This document shows positions 12,083-26,063 of a stretch of 64,000 bases of DNA, piece after piece. A model generated the notes under the pieces. That model did not search any database and was not told the DNA's origin. It saw only the letters and a list, made by a program, of their open reading frames with translations. Position numbers and translations under genes: made by a program. This DNA comes from Cucumis sativus. Its lineage: Eukaryota; Streptophyta; Magnoliopsida; Cucurbitales; Cucurbitaceae. The stretch lies in assembly GCF_000004075.3 (NCBI RefSeq), contig NC_026656.2:15066001-15130000 (forward strand). The letters run 5' to 3'. How positions within the stretch are numbered: position 1 is the first letter of the stretch; each line of letters starts with the position of its first letter.

Positions 12083-14816
12083 GGTAAAGTCTTAACATTG
12101 AAAACTTCTGAAACTATGATTAAATCCTAAAGAAGAAATTCTTTTGAAAAAAATCTAATTGAAGAAGAGGGAAATGTGAACTTTTGCTTCCTGTACATTG
12201 ATTTAGATAAGTCTTTCAGGCTTCACACCTAGTTTGGTTTTTGAAGTTAAAAGTATACATAATTTTTTTATTTCTTGGACGAAAAATTCAAAAGGACACA
12301 GTACATGTCAATTACAGCTAAACTACGTCCAGAAAGATTTACCTTCTATGTTCACTTTGGAAGATAAAGATTTAAAAGGTAAGTTCGAAACATCTTTTCC
12401 TCACTTTTAAAACATAAATTTATCCCCTCTTGTTTACATCATTACCAACGAATTACAAAATTTCCTCTTACATCTCTTTTCCTTTTTTCTTTTTGAAGTA
12501 ATGAGTTTGTTTGAGTGAAATTGAAACGTCAAATGCATGGGATAACTAGAAATCGTCAAAGTGAGAAAAATGAAGAAAACTTTGGTAGAGACAAGAGGAG
12601 ATTGAGAATGAGTGTCATCGGCGAGCGGAGAGCAAAAGAGCGTGTGAGTGAGGGAGAGGAGATTGAAAGAAAGAAACCAAATAGATACAAATTTGACTAG
12701 AATTGTCCATCAAACCATAAAAAGTTTAATGGGTAATACTTCTTTTCTTAGAGGTCAAATATTTGATTAGTCAATCCTCTAAAAATTTCTAGGATATTTA
12801 CTTGATTTTTCAAGTTTCGAAACGAGTCAATTAGTTCATTAAACTTTAGTCTTCTCATTATTTTACTTGTCATATTTGGCTTAATCTAAAAGGTTTAAAT
12901 ACATTATTATATTTCTAATCTAAAATACATATTTGTTGTATTTCAGTATAATTTCGAAACATTCACTTTTGATCTTTTACAACAAAAATAAACAACTCTC
13001 ACAATTCATGGAACATGTACTTTTATTTATTTGTTTATTTTTAAAGTTTTAAAACAAAAATAAAAATAAATACACACATCTTTAACAAGTTTGAATGAAA
13101 AAGTAAAAAAGTCACGATTAAGTACAGTCTTGTAGTCATCTTTTATTACTTAGAAAAAAATTATAATTTAATATATTTAGAATGAAATATTTGTCAATTC
13201 AACTAAGTAAAATAGGTGCAACCAAATCGATCACATAGGTAATTTTCAATATAAAATTATTACAAATTTTCGTTAACTCGCAGCCACTTTAGATGTTTTA
13301 AAAGTTGCAATTTGAAGTATGTTGACAAATGTTATAGATAGATGATAGTTTCAACTTTCAAGGATTGTTTAACACCTCAACTATTTTCGGAAGACAACTT
13401 TATAATCCTACCGCGTGTTTGGATGATTAAGAAAATAACAAATTCTACATATGTGAATAAGTGACCGTCCAAATAAACATAACTCAACCAAAATAACATA
13501 CACTTCACTACTCCACTAGAGTGACCACCAACCTTAACCATTTAATCAACTTTACATACAAAATGTGATCAAAAGGTTGTGTGTAGCCCAAGCTAAAGAA
13601 AATAAATGAAAATTGTCATTATTCTAATTTGATGCTATAGTTAGGATCTAACCTTGTCAAAATGAGCTAAACTGAAAAATAATGTCTCAGAGTTAAGGTC
13701 AAAAGTTGGTGTTGCTAAATTTAGCCACTATAAGTAATCAAATGCATAAAAGGTATACATTTTCAATTGTAAAAGTTAGGAAACAAAACAAAATCGAATA
13801 ATATAAAAACCAAACCAATCCAATAGCTTGGTTTCTTTAGTATTAAATTGAACTTCATAGTTTGTATTTTGAGAAAATAGAGAAGTAATGGCTCAATTTG
13901 GATTTTTGTAGGAAAAATAAATGAAAACTAAACGGAATCAAATGGTATATATACCCCTAAAAATACGTTCTTATTTGTTTGGTTTTTTCTAGTGTAAATA
14001 GTTTTTTTTTTTTTTTCTATTTTTGAAAAAGCTCCAAATAAAATGATCAAATAAGAATTATAAAGTATTGGACCAAAGTTTAATTTTAAGTTAGCAAAAG
14101 TGGCCATTCAAACAAAGTGTGAAAAGTAAGAATAAAAGTTCAGAAGAAAAAACAATTGTTGAAAATCAAACAACAAACTGATAATGAACCAATCCATATA
14201 AAACCAATTCATTGATTTCGTCCTTCATTGGATATTAGTTTGAATATCTTACGTATAAAATCAAGGTCAAAACATTAAAAGCAATTCCAAACATTAAGAT
14301 AAAAACGCTTACAAAAATACATTTGTGTTTGTAAACTAACTAAATCTATAAATCAAAATCCAAAATTTGCTTTCAAATCCTTAAGAACATGACCCTAAAC
14401 TATGAATAAACTCAAAAGTCCCTCCAAGAAAAAGAACAGAAAAGCTTTATAGTTGAAATGCATCAATTACAAACTCAAACAAAAATGATCAAATTGGTTA
14501 TGGGAAAAAAATCAACTCACAAAAAGAAGAGTGAAACAGTTGTTAAAGTTAAATAAATAGGTAGGAATGAATAAAAAAAAATAAAAAAAAAGAATTGATT
14601 AGATAGTGTAAAAATAATGAATAAAAGTTGTCAAAGAGCAAAATTATGCACATCAACTACTTTTCAAAAGTCAACAATTATTCATCAATCACTCCTTTAA
14701 TAATTCTAACACCAACCTGTTGCACACTCACAACATTAACATACCCACCACAATATCACACATATTAAATTAATGCAACATTTTCTCTTTTTTTTTTTTT
14801 TTATGTGTATGTATGA

Positions 14817-14842
<26 letters not shown>
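14817..14842. repeat. (AT)n microsatellite
   Basis: Thirteen uninterrupted AT units, read directly, preceded by a T run. Confidence 0.95.
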
Positions 14843-14848
<6 letters not shown>

Positions 14849-15342
14849 TAAAACAGTCAGATCAAGAATGTGATGCTATGGCAAGAAAATAGAGAATTCA
14901 TAGTAGTTATTTAATTCAAACTTAACTAAAATATTGATGGAACGCTCACATCAACAATATCAACCTCTAATATTGTCAATATTTCTCACTTTGGCCCTTG
15001 CAATTTATGGATATTTTAACCCCAGAAAATATCTATATTAAAAATGTCAATGAAAATCTTACTAAATTGTAGGGGTCCCTCCCATGGACTCCAATCTAAT
15101 AATCTAAGCTTTGTGAAAGTGATGGGGGAGGGGGCACAATTAGAGAAATTAATAGTAGTAGAGAATTAAGAAGTGAATGGGGAAAGAAGCAATGTAAATA
15201 TGAATGCACTATAAAGCTTCCAAGCCAATAATAAAAATATCATTTTGCATAGCTAAGTTTATGACCTCAAGGAGCAAACTGACTAATATTTGTCTTACAA
15301 TAACTATTAACATTAATGTTTTCAAAAAAAAAATAGAGAGAG

Positions 15343-15386
15343 AGAACTTGGAATAGGGAATAGGAAATAGGAAATAGGAAATAGGA
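15343..15386. repeat. Heptamer tandem repeat, AATAGGA-type
   Basis: Five to six head-to-tail copies of a seven-base unit (GGAATAG or GAAATAG variants) lie in the 3' flank of the actin gene. Confidence 0.8.
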
Positions 15387-15779
15387 GAGATAAGAGAGAA
15401 GGATAAAGGGGAAAAAAGGGAAAAAAACATCACAATCATCTCCTACTAAAGAAAAAGACATGGTTGCAGCACAGATTTGGCAAAGGTAGGCAAGGCAAGG
15501 GAAAGATTTTGGAAGGAAAGTTGTTTTTGCCCACCAACAACATAAACATCCAGAGGGATCAATTACTTCTTAACCCGTAAATACGCAGTAGTATTACGAA
15601 TCTCAAACTCATAGGGGTGTATGGGGGGGAAAGCAATGGGCATACGAATGAATGACCTCAGAAATATACCCTCCTTCCATGACCCGTATCTGAGCTCAAC
15701 CGAAAGAGTTCACATTACACATGACACAAAAAAAGCCAACTAAAGGAAATAACTCACCATTCAAAGCCACATATTGAAC

Positions 15780-17244
<1,465 letters not shown>

Positions 17245-17255
17245 CGTTTATAGAT

Positions 17256-18279
17256 ACTGAAAAGCACACACAAATAAACATATTATAACCTAGGATAAAA
17301 AGGACATCTGTGCAATGCATTGTTGAAATTTATAGTAAGAAGTAAGCATACAACAGACAATCCACTTTGTAATACAAGGCCCAGAGTAGAAATCATAAAC
17401 ATCACAACATAACAACACTTGCCAAACAATCACACTAAGAGACTCGAATTTTACAGGAAGAAACGGATCAGCTCCAAAAAATAGATTGATGCTTGGCAAA
17501 GACGATTAGCTAAAACCTAGAACATACATTACAATAAAAAATAAATAAATACAGGAAAACGACAGGCCAAAAAGATGCTCAGGGGAGAAATGTAAGCAAC
17601 ACGATTGTAATCAAAGAATCCTATTCGTTACGATCCTCAGCCATCAAAGTTTCAACATCTGTTTTCAACAGAGCAATGCAAGTAGCTAAGATCTTTAATC
17701 GAATTCCTTCACTAATTCAATCATGCAGAACAAAGTAAGTAAAACAAAAAAATTGCAATCGCATCTAGAAAATCAAAAGAAATTTCCAACAAATACAAGA
17801 TCTCAGCTCAAATACCACAGAATTACAATAAAAACACGCAAAAGATCAAAGATCCGCCACCTAAATTCCAGAATCTAATTGCAAATGCCGATCGAAATGT
17901 CACCAAATCCTCACAAACCAAACAGATTCCAGAAAAGATTAATAATAATAACAATCAAAATCATAATCATAATAATCATCATCATCATCTCTTATCTCTC
18001 ACTGCAGCAAACAGTATTAGGATTTACAAATCACGCGATTCACATTACAAACCTCAAAACAAAAACAAGAAGCGTTTAAAAAAGAGAATCAAAGAGGTAG
18101 AAGGCAAACAAAAACATAAGATGATCAAGGAAAATCAAAAGAGAGATTGATTTTTAAAAACAGGAAAGAAAAGAAGCAGATCGAAGGTGATAATAGTAGA
18201 AAAGGGAATGGAAATGTGAACGAAGGAGAGAGTAAGAGATCTAAAGAAAGAAAAGCAGATCGAGAGAAGGAAAGGTACC
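17256..18279 (-). other. Actin 5' UTR with leader intron
   Basis: A conserved feature of plant actin genes is an intron in the 5' leader. On the minus strand, AG|GTACC gives a donor at 18279/18278 and TTTTCAG|TATC gives an acceptor at 17257/17256. The acceptor is 12 bases before the ATG, and the leader intron is about 1022 bases. Inside it is an AAT/CAT microsatellite at 17940-17988. Plant actin leader introns commonly raise expression, which is family knowledge and not shown here. Confidence 0.7.
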
Positions 18280-18442
18280 TTGAGGAAGAAAAGGAAATGG
18301 AAATGGAAGAGGGAAGTGAAGGAATGGAGGGGCAACTCTCCGTTTTCAAGCTCAGTCTGTCTCGGTTGCGAAGGCGAGAAGGTGAGATGGGAAAATGGAG
18401 AGAAGGAAGGAATGGAAGAGGGAAGGGAAGGGAAAATGAGAG

Positions 18443-18450
18443 TATTTATA
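18443..18450 (-). promoter_or_regulatory. TATA box of the actin gene
   Basis: TATAAATA on the minus strand lies about 160 bases upstream of the leader-intron donor. Transcription would start near 18415. The purine-rich (plus strand) stretch between them is a CT-rich leader on the coding strand. Confidence 0.6.
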
Positions 18451-20195
18451 TGAAGAAAGAAAAAATTGGAAATGGAAATGGAAATGTAAATGTAAATGAA
18501 ATGGGAATGAAATGAAATGAATGAAATTTGGAGTGAATGATTTCGAGCACCAGTAGTAAAGATAGGGTGACCTGGATGACAGCCTTTTTCTTCCCTTTCT
18601 TTTTTTTTTCTTTTTTTTCTAATTTTAATTCATTTCCTTCCCATTATTTCATTTTTCATTTCCCACACTATTTCCTCTCTCTCTCTTTTTTTTTTTTTAC
18701 TTCAATTTCTTTTTCTTCTTAATAAATAAGATTTTTAGATCAACCCCTAATTAATAAATATAAACCTCATCAATTAAACTCACATCTACCAAATCCTAAT
18801 CAAAATTTGTTTATTTGGAATTACTTTTCAATTGCTTTTATTCACAATTGTGAATTATTCACATTTTACTCTTATCCATATTGTTTACTACTCTTGTTTG
18901 TCTTTAAAGACAATAGTAATGATCTAAACTTAATAATAAACGTGGCTGATTCATAATTTCTATTCCGTAAAGGTAATGGGTTTGACGTAATTTTTCATTC
19001 CTCGATTAGATTTCATGATTTAATTACAAGCTTAGAAATAGACCCAACAATTCATAAGGTAAGTAAACATAAGTAAGTTATTAACTGAGGTCTATTTTTA
19101 TTTTGGGAAATTGCATTAGGTGACAAAAAAAATTAGAAAAAAAAAAACAGCTCGTAACACCTTTTTTTTCCATATTGCAAATTTGGAAAATATGACGATA
19201 ATCAGACGGTAATCTACTTTTAAATTTAGTATTTTTGCAATTTTGAAAAATGTAAGTGACATTGACTCTATTACCATCAAATTTTTTTGTTATTTGTGCA
19301 AACTCCTCTTTTACTTTACTATTGATGGATTACATTTCACCAGGGTTAAATGTAATCTAATATCAATTAATCTATTACTAGTTAATTTTAGTTCATTGTT
19401 ACATATTATAATAGATTAAAAAATCACTAAAGTAATTATTTGTTGTAATGCTAAAACTTGTAACGATTGCGTAAGTTTGAAAGTTCAATTTTTATCATAT
19501 ATATTATTTAACACTTGATAGTTCTAACATTCCTCTACAACTACTCAAAACACTTACAAATATAGCAAAAATATATATGAAAAAGGTCGTTGTAGACTAA
19601 CATATTTATCATTTTGGTTAGTCTATCGCGGTGATAAAAAGTAAATATTTTAGCCTAGGTTTGAAAACCACACTTAATTAATATAACAATATATTACATA
19701 ATACTAAATTTAATTTGTGGCCATACTTTCTTAATTAATTACTCAATTTTACCTTCTATATAAAAAATAAGAACAACACACATATGCATTTAATTTTCCA
19801 TCTTAGTTTTTGGGAAAGATCTAGTTCAACTAACATAAAATATGTACTATCAACACGAGAATACGACACATATCATTTCAAATATTTAATCTAAGGCATT
19901 AATTAATATCCATATTCAGATAATAACAAATCTTCTAAAAAAATACATGAATTAAACCTAACAAAAGTGTATGGTAACTTCGAAATATAAAGGATGGAAC
20001 ATAAAATAAAGTGATCATAAATACCTTCTATTAAGAAAGTTTGTAGTCTTTAAGTGAGAAAATTTCGTTCATCACCCAACCTAAAATTTAGGTGGTATAT
20101 CAAATGATTTTTTTTTTCTAAATCATTCAAGAACACAGCAAATCTCATGTAAGATTAAATTTGAAAAAAAATGTAAGATAATTTTATTTTTAATC

Positions 20196-20345
20196 ATTTT
20201 CAAATATAGCATCAAATATTTACAAAATACAGTAAGATTATAAATTCTATAAGACTTCTATTAGTACACGTAGATAGACATCGATAGAATCTAAAATTTT
20301 GCTATACTTATTGTAATTTTTTTCGACAATTTTACTGTTTTCAAT
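20196..20345. repeat. Decayed interspersed repeat, MITE-like (copy 1)
   Basis: The segment begins with a CAAATATAGCA-type end, has a core with AAGACTTCTAT and GATAGACATCGATAGA, and closes with TTTTGCTATACTTATTGTAA. The two outer blocks are roughly inverted. Similar arrangements recur at 28040-28262 and 44880-45015. Confidence 0.4.
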
Positions 20346-23300
20346 AGCTTCTCTTTCAAAATTATGATTAAATATACAAATGCTTCAAATTTTAGATTTT
20401 CACATCTTTAAGTAAGAATGATGGTATCTTCAAATTTTACAACAAAACCACAAGTGTAAATTTGCTTGACTAGATATTTAACTTGAGTATCGAGTATCAC
20501 AATAACTTTCACAATTTCGGTAATATATTAATGTTTATCATGAAGCTTTTTTTTTTTTCGTCATTCTTTGGATTTCACATTGAAAAAATCACAAGAGAAT
20601 TAACACTCTTAATAAGGCAGATGTGTTAGTTGCTCTTATTGCTAATTAATTTTGAGATGAAACCTCATGTTATCTAATACGGTGTATCAAAAGACTTCAC
20701 TTTTAATAAGATAGATATTAAGTTAATCAACTCATCGTTTAAGTTTTTCCAAGACTATTTTAAGAATAACAAAAATTTCCTACTCGAAAGAACCAATCCT
20801 CAAACTAGAACTCTTTGAACCCAACTTCAATTCTCCAAAACCGTGAATGGGGGCGGAGATAGGAGTGCATCTCGACCTGCTCAACACTATTATCATCTCT
20901 AAACTAGTGAAAGTCAAAGATTTTAAGAAAATGACAATATTTCAGGTAAAATACTATCGATACTGTATTAAACAATACCCCGTTTTCTAGATCTCAATAA
21001 TTATTCTCTCTTAAAAAATCTTTCATGTTTATTTATTTTCGTACTGGAGAAGAAGAAATAACAATATCGCATTAAAAAAGTAGACTAAATACTTTGTAGT
21101 TTGTATAAAAAATACTTATAAACTTTCAAAAGTTTAAAAAGTTCTCGTAAGAAGTAATTACATTTTTTAACCATTTTCAAAATTTAACTTTTTTGTAATT
21201 TAACCTAAAAAGTAAATACTTGTAAATCTAAAAAAGAATCTATCATTTTTATAGAAGAAAAAAAAATCAAAATATATGGAGTTTGAATAACTCTATCTTC
21301 AATGTGATTTTGTGTACTATTTGAATGTTGAAAGTGGAAAGTAGATGGTGAACCATTTGAGAATATAGTAATAGATGTACAATTAGCTTTATGTTGCAAA
21401 AATATATATGTTCAAATCATCGATCTTTTTTCAGTATGCCCAATCGACACGATATAGTAATTGTGTTTGAATTTTGGAGGATGTACTTACGTATATCGAT
21501 CAATTTACCACTTAATTATACTTATATATGTAATGAACAATCGCAAATAAAACTTGAAATCTAACAAAAACAGGTTTGAATCTCTTACATATTTCATTTT
21601 GTTTGCTTTATTTGATTCTCTTTTAAAACTTATTCACGAAAACAAAAAATCAATCAGTTATTAAACAACTTTTATGAAGGCAATAAATGTTTGTTTTTTT
21701 AAAAAAACTTGGCAAGAACACCTCCAAATACATAAACAAATTATGGAAATTTACTTTTCAATTTTCAAATGTTGACTTGTTCTTTTCAAATTATGCTCAC
21801 TAAGAATATAATTATAAAAAACTAAACGATTATGAAACATGCCGGACCTAAATTTTTGTAGTTTTAAAAATTGCTTAATCTTTCAAATAGTTTTTTTATG
21901 TTTTTGAATATAACGAAATGAAGGTAAGTTATCTAAAAAAATACATAATAAAATTTTGGTATAGTGGTAAACATATGAAATGAGAGTTAAAAGTTGATGA
22001 TGTAGTAATTAATGTGACACTTCATAGACAAACATTGGAAGTCCAAAGTTGGACATGACATGACATATAATTATATAATCTTTCTATCTCTTTCTCTTTT
22101 AAATATAGCAACATGGCATGATGATCAAAATAACACAAAATATAACTTTTTAAATTTTATTTTTCTTGATCTCTAAAATAGCTAAACATTCCACAAAACA
22201 GTGATATAGTTGTGTGTTTTGATATTAGTGCATGTGCACACATGTGTTCTTAAAAGTCCTTAACATCTCCTTTTGCCTATACTATATAGTATATATGATT
22301 ATATGCATATTAGACATAGAAAAATCCCATGAATATAATAAAATGAAAGGGATATTAATTATAATTATCTATCTGGTTTGGATTCCATTTGTCTCAATAT
22401 TTATGCAACACCACTTTTGCAAGAAAAAGATTTTTATAATTCAAAGTTTTTAAAAGAGAAAACCTTAGTTTATTTATTTTATTTTATGAAATTCTTAATG
22501 ATTATAATGATATAAAGTTGGAGCCATTTTTTTGGTAGTGGCAAAGCATTACTTGCCTAAGATATGAAAACTTTCTTTTTCTTTCTAATATATACACATA
22601 TACATGCATACACATTTGTGTACATTCACAACATTTATATAAAGGTGTGTTGAACATTTCCTTAGTAGAAAAGTTAAATTAAAAACGACGTTCTTTTTAA
22701 CTTAGTATCTTTTAGTTTTAGTTTCTTGTTTCTTTTAGTTGTCGAATCAAGATCAAACTTGATCAAAACTCATGCATAACTATATGTTACCTCTTTTAAC
22801 AATAACGACCATGACTAAGTTTTATTTTTCATCAAACTTAGTTAAGTGTTTTTTTTTCTTTTTTGAATTATTGGAGATCAAAATAAATTTAGTTGAAGTA
22901 TATCAAAATAAGAATAATATATATAGTGACCCAAGAGACTATCAAATGGGCCTTGGGATCAAAGGGAGCCATGGGTTGAGATTGAATTGTATAGAGAAGC
23001 CAATATGATGTTATCAAGCAAACCCAATTTGAAATGCTACAAAGTTTTCCTTTTCATATACAATTCATATAGCCTTCCCTACTTCATTTCATTTAATTCA
23101 ATTAGTAGTGCTCTCCCCCTCATATCCCATTTTTTAAAAAAGTGTCTTTCCCATTTATTTTTTTCTTTCTTTTTATACATTCTTTCTTCCTTTTTTTTTC
23201 TTTCTTTATTATATATAACTTTCTCACGTACAAAATAACTTCCAAAGTATAATAAATTATTGTATTGATTAGTTGTGTTCAAATATAGTAAAATATTACG

Positions 23301-23984
23301 ATTTATTTGTGTGATAGACTACTATATGTTGCACATTTTTTTTCAGTCTAGAGAGTGCCTATAAGGCTATCTAAAATTTAACGAGATTAGATAGAAGCCC
23401 ACATGGATAGCCTGGAGGACAAGGATGGAAAAGAACTCGTTTTTCTTGGATGTCGTTCTTCGAAAGGATTTGAAAAGAAATGCTACAAGCTCCGGCTATA
23501 TCAAAGAAATATCTTGGACGACTAGAATTAAGAAATAACTTGACTGAAGGGTTTGAATTAAGAGATTATGGCAAGATCATGTTCACCAAGAAATGCCTCA
23601 AAATTGGATCTTGGTCTATTTGAGAATGTTCCTTTTCATCTCTATTAAATATATCTTTTCTTGGCTCTCATTTCTTTTTCAAATAAATCAAAGAACCTAA
23701 TGGATCAAACTCCATCCTTGCTTGCTATGAAAGATATCGACCTTGCCTTGTAGAAGAAAGGTTATGTTTTGTTTTGGGTTGAAATAGGGCAAGTGCTCTT
23801 TCTTCAATAAAGATTTGAAACCTGTCTAGTAGACACGAACAGTGATATTTTGCTATAGTTATAAATATAATTATAGCTTCTTTTACAATGCTTGAAAACA
23901 ATGGATTATTAAACAACCTTTGAATTTTACATTGTATAAAAAGTCTATACATCAAACCTTTAATAAGTACTACATGTATTGTTG

Positions 23985-24065
23985 ATTGTGAAAGTGAAGT
24001 GGAGATCGAACCTTCAACTTCTAGAAAAGAAAATTGTGTGTCGATCGATTACGGTAGAACCCAAA
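23985..24065 (-). repeat. tRNA-like SINE remnant
   Basis: On the minus strand, GAAGGTTCGATCTCC resembles a B box (GGTTCGANNCC) and is preceded by a loosely A-box-like stretch. No intact tRNA cloverleaf can be drawn. Confidence 0.35.
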
Positions 24066-24839
24066 ACTCATTTTTATTTTATTATTGAAATACATTATTA
24101 AAATTGTTGTTGTTTTTTTTTTTTAAAAAAAAAGAAATGACAATATATATATCTTTATATAATGGTTTATATATTAAAGTACTTTAATGATATCTCCATC
24201 AAAATGAGAATTTGGATTAAATTTATGAACATTTCCCAACATAATGATTTGATGAGAGAAATGGAAGAAATGGGTCAAAACCAAACACCATCTTAGAACA
24301 CACATTATAATTTAAATCAGTGGGTGAAACATCACACATGCAATTATCTTTTCTATTCTATTCTAATCACATTACATTCTTTTTATAAATATATACAAAG
24401 TCAAATATATTTTTTTTATCACATAGTATCAAGCATTATCCTTCAAATATTATTTTAAGTTCCACTTATTCCATAAAAACAATAATAATGTAGGGAGAAA
24501 ATTAAATAAATAGGTTATAAAAAATAAAATCTTAATCTTGAAATTAATGTAAAAATAGTTACATTTTTCAAATGTTAGTTTACCCAAATAAAAATGTATT
24601 GTTTGATTTTATTTCGTTATATTTTTAAAAATATATATTAGAATTTAGGAGTGAGAATGAAGATAACAATAATCAAACTAACATAGAAACTAAATTATAA
24701 GTTTTTTGTGACTATTTTATATTAAAACTTTAATCAATCTCCAATCCAATTTTTTTTAAAAAAAATAAGAATTAATTTGTTGTATTTATATATAGATTTA
24801 AATTATATTTGTAATAAACCCTAATTTTCTTTTGATTAT

Positions 24840-25045
24840 GTATATAGCAGTTTCATGAATTTTTCAAATTTTAAAAGTTAAAGATCCCAATTGAAATTGA
24901 AAACCTTTTCATTTTTTAGTTTCTGTGTTTTTAAAAATCTACCCTATTTTCTTTCCATTATTTATTGAATTCTTAGCTAAATATTTTTTTAAAAAAAACT
25001 ATTTTCTAATCAAACATAAATTTCTAAGTTTAAAAACTATTTTCT
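24840..25045. repeat. AT-rich interspersed repeat fragment
   Basis: Alternating blocks such as TTAGTTTCTGTGTTTTTAAA, ATTCTTAGCTAAA and AACTATTTTCTAATCAAACA resemble segments at 28895-29260 and 29930-30440. The resemblance is to a shared AT-rich vocabulary, so the family call is weak. Confidence 0.3.
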
Positions 25046-25247
25046 AATTAAACACAAGTTTGAAAGTTTCATATAAAAGTTAGGAGGAGAAAGAGAGAAT
25101 TAAAAGGAAGAAGAGAAAATGAGGAAGGAAAATTAAACAAAAATATATACAATTTCATTAAACTTTAAATCTCAAAGGCAAAAAAAAAAATTAAACTCTA
25201 AATTAATTTCCCCTAATTTAGTATTATAATAATCTCTATTAATTATA

Positions 25248-25958
25248 TTACAGCCGTAAATTCCGTACCGGAGCTTCAGGTTCCAGCGGTGCTAAGTCTA
25301 CAACCACAGACGGCGGCGGAGGAGGAGACGGAGAGTGGCCGGAAGATGAGGAGGAGGCGGAGGCGGAGGCAGAGGCAACGCCGGCGATTTTCTCACAAGT
25401 CTGAACCAAACACTGCCGACATTTAGGGCAAGAGGAGTGAGAACTCAACCACTTATCAATACACTTAACGTGAAACCCATGGTTACATTTCGGGAGAAGC
25501 CGGAGCTTGTCGCCGGTGGCGAACTCCGACAAGCAAATGACGCACTCGGGGTCGAGCCCGGGGAGGTTGAGGTCCAGGGAGAATTGAACCACGGTGAAGC
25601 TTTTGATGGCTTTCTTATGGACTCCAGTGGAGGTGGGGGTGAGGCGGTGACGGTGGTCATTGGAGACGATGAGACGGGAGCATTTCAAAGCGCATCGGAT
25701 GATGGAGTTGAGGGCTAAGGAGCAGATTAAGGCGCAGAGGAGGACGGAGAGGACCATGACGACATTTGTGTCGAAGGTAGTGCTGTCTCCGCCGGAGTAG
25801 AATTCAGATTGGTCGTGGACGGCAGAGGGAGGGGCGGCGGAGGTGGTGGTGAAGGAGAGCTTGTGGAGGGAGGAGTGAAGAAGGAGTTTTCTTGAATAAT
25901 GAAACACTTGATGAAGTTCATCATAAAGATAGTTTGTAGAAATAGAAGCAATTGACAT
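25248..25958 (-). CDS. RING-H2 ubiquitin ligase, ATL family
   Basis: One uninterrupted frame of 236 residues without introns, as is usual for ATL genes. A hydrophobic segment at about residues 66-88 ([20 protein letters not shown]) is the single membrane span. It is followed by a basic stretch and the ATL GLD motif at 134-136. The RING-H2 domain is complete: C139, C142, C158, H160, H163, C166, C177 and C180, with spacing C-x2-C-x15-C-x-H-x2-H-x2-C-x10-C-x2-C and the conserved W170. A Ser/Ala-rich and Pro-rich tail ends in VRNLRL. The order hydrophobic-GLD-RING places it in the ATL clade near ATL8, ATL78 and ATL80. It should act as a membrane-anchored E3 that recruits an E2; its substrate is unknown. 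The first ATG of the frame is used as start. Confidence 0.92.
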   Translation of the reverse strand: MSIASISTNYLYDELHQVFHYSRKLLLHSSLHKLSFTTTSAAPPSAVHDQSEFYSGGDSTTFDTNVVMVLSVLLCALICSLALNSIIRCALKCSRLIVSNDHRHRLTPTSTGVHKKAIKSFTVVQFSLDLNLPGLDPECVICLSEFATGDKLRLLPKCNHGFHVKCIDKWLSSHSSCPKCRQCLVQTCEKIAGVASASASASSSSSGHSPSPPPPPSVVVDLAPLEPEAPVRNLRL

Positions 25959-26055
25959 TTTTTCTCTCTTTTTGTTTGAGGTTTGTTTTTGGTATTTTAA
26001 ATGATTTGAGTTTGAGAAGATGAAGAAGTGAAGGTTGTGGGTGGAGAAGGAGAGG

Positions 26056-26063
26056 TATTTATA
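26056..26063 (-). promoter_or_regulatory. TATA box of the ATL gene
   Basis: TATAAATA on the minus strand lies about 100 bases upstream of the ATG. That leaves a leader of roughly 70 bases, a normal arrangement. Confidence 0.6.

Larger units (their letters stand above)
11741..15779. other. Intergenic DNA between BOLA2 and actin
   Basis: The left 200 bases are the BOLA2 3' UTR and flank. A 17-bp inverted repeat enclosing a long T run lies at 11962-12082. The remainder is AT-rich. It includes an AT microsatellite (14817-14842), a heptamer tandem repeat (15343-15386) and the presumed actin 3' UTR (about 15540-15779). No further gene is supported. Confidence 0.55.
18451..25247. other. AT-rich gene-free stretch, actin to ATL
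   Basis: About 6.8 kb with no supported gene. The left end has an AAATG-type simple repeat (18467-18530), which is actin upstream DNA. Further in are a decayed interspersed repeat with a GATAGA/TCTAT core (20196-20345), a 16-bp palindrome TATACTATATAGTATA (22278-22293), a SINE-like remnant (23985-24065) and an AT-rich interspersed repeat (24840-25045). A less AT-rich patch at 23340-23760 may be old transposon DNA, but I cannot name it. Confidence 0.5.

Noticed and set aside
18147-18515. A 122-residue plus-strand open frame rich in Lys, Glu and Gly
   Set aside because: It lies antisense to the purine-rich actin leader and promoter; its charged low-complexity translation is a by-product of GA-rich DNA.
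25437-25718. A 93-residue plus-strand frame
   Set aside because: Antisense to the ATL RING gene, whose domain is complete in the other frame.
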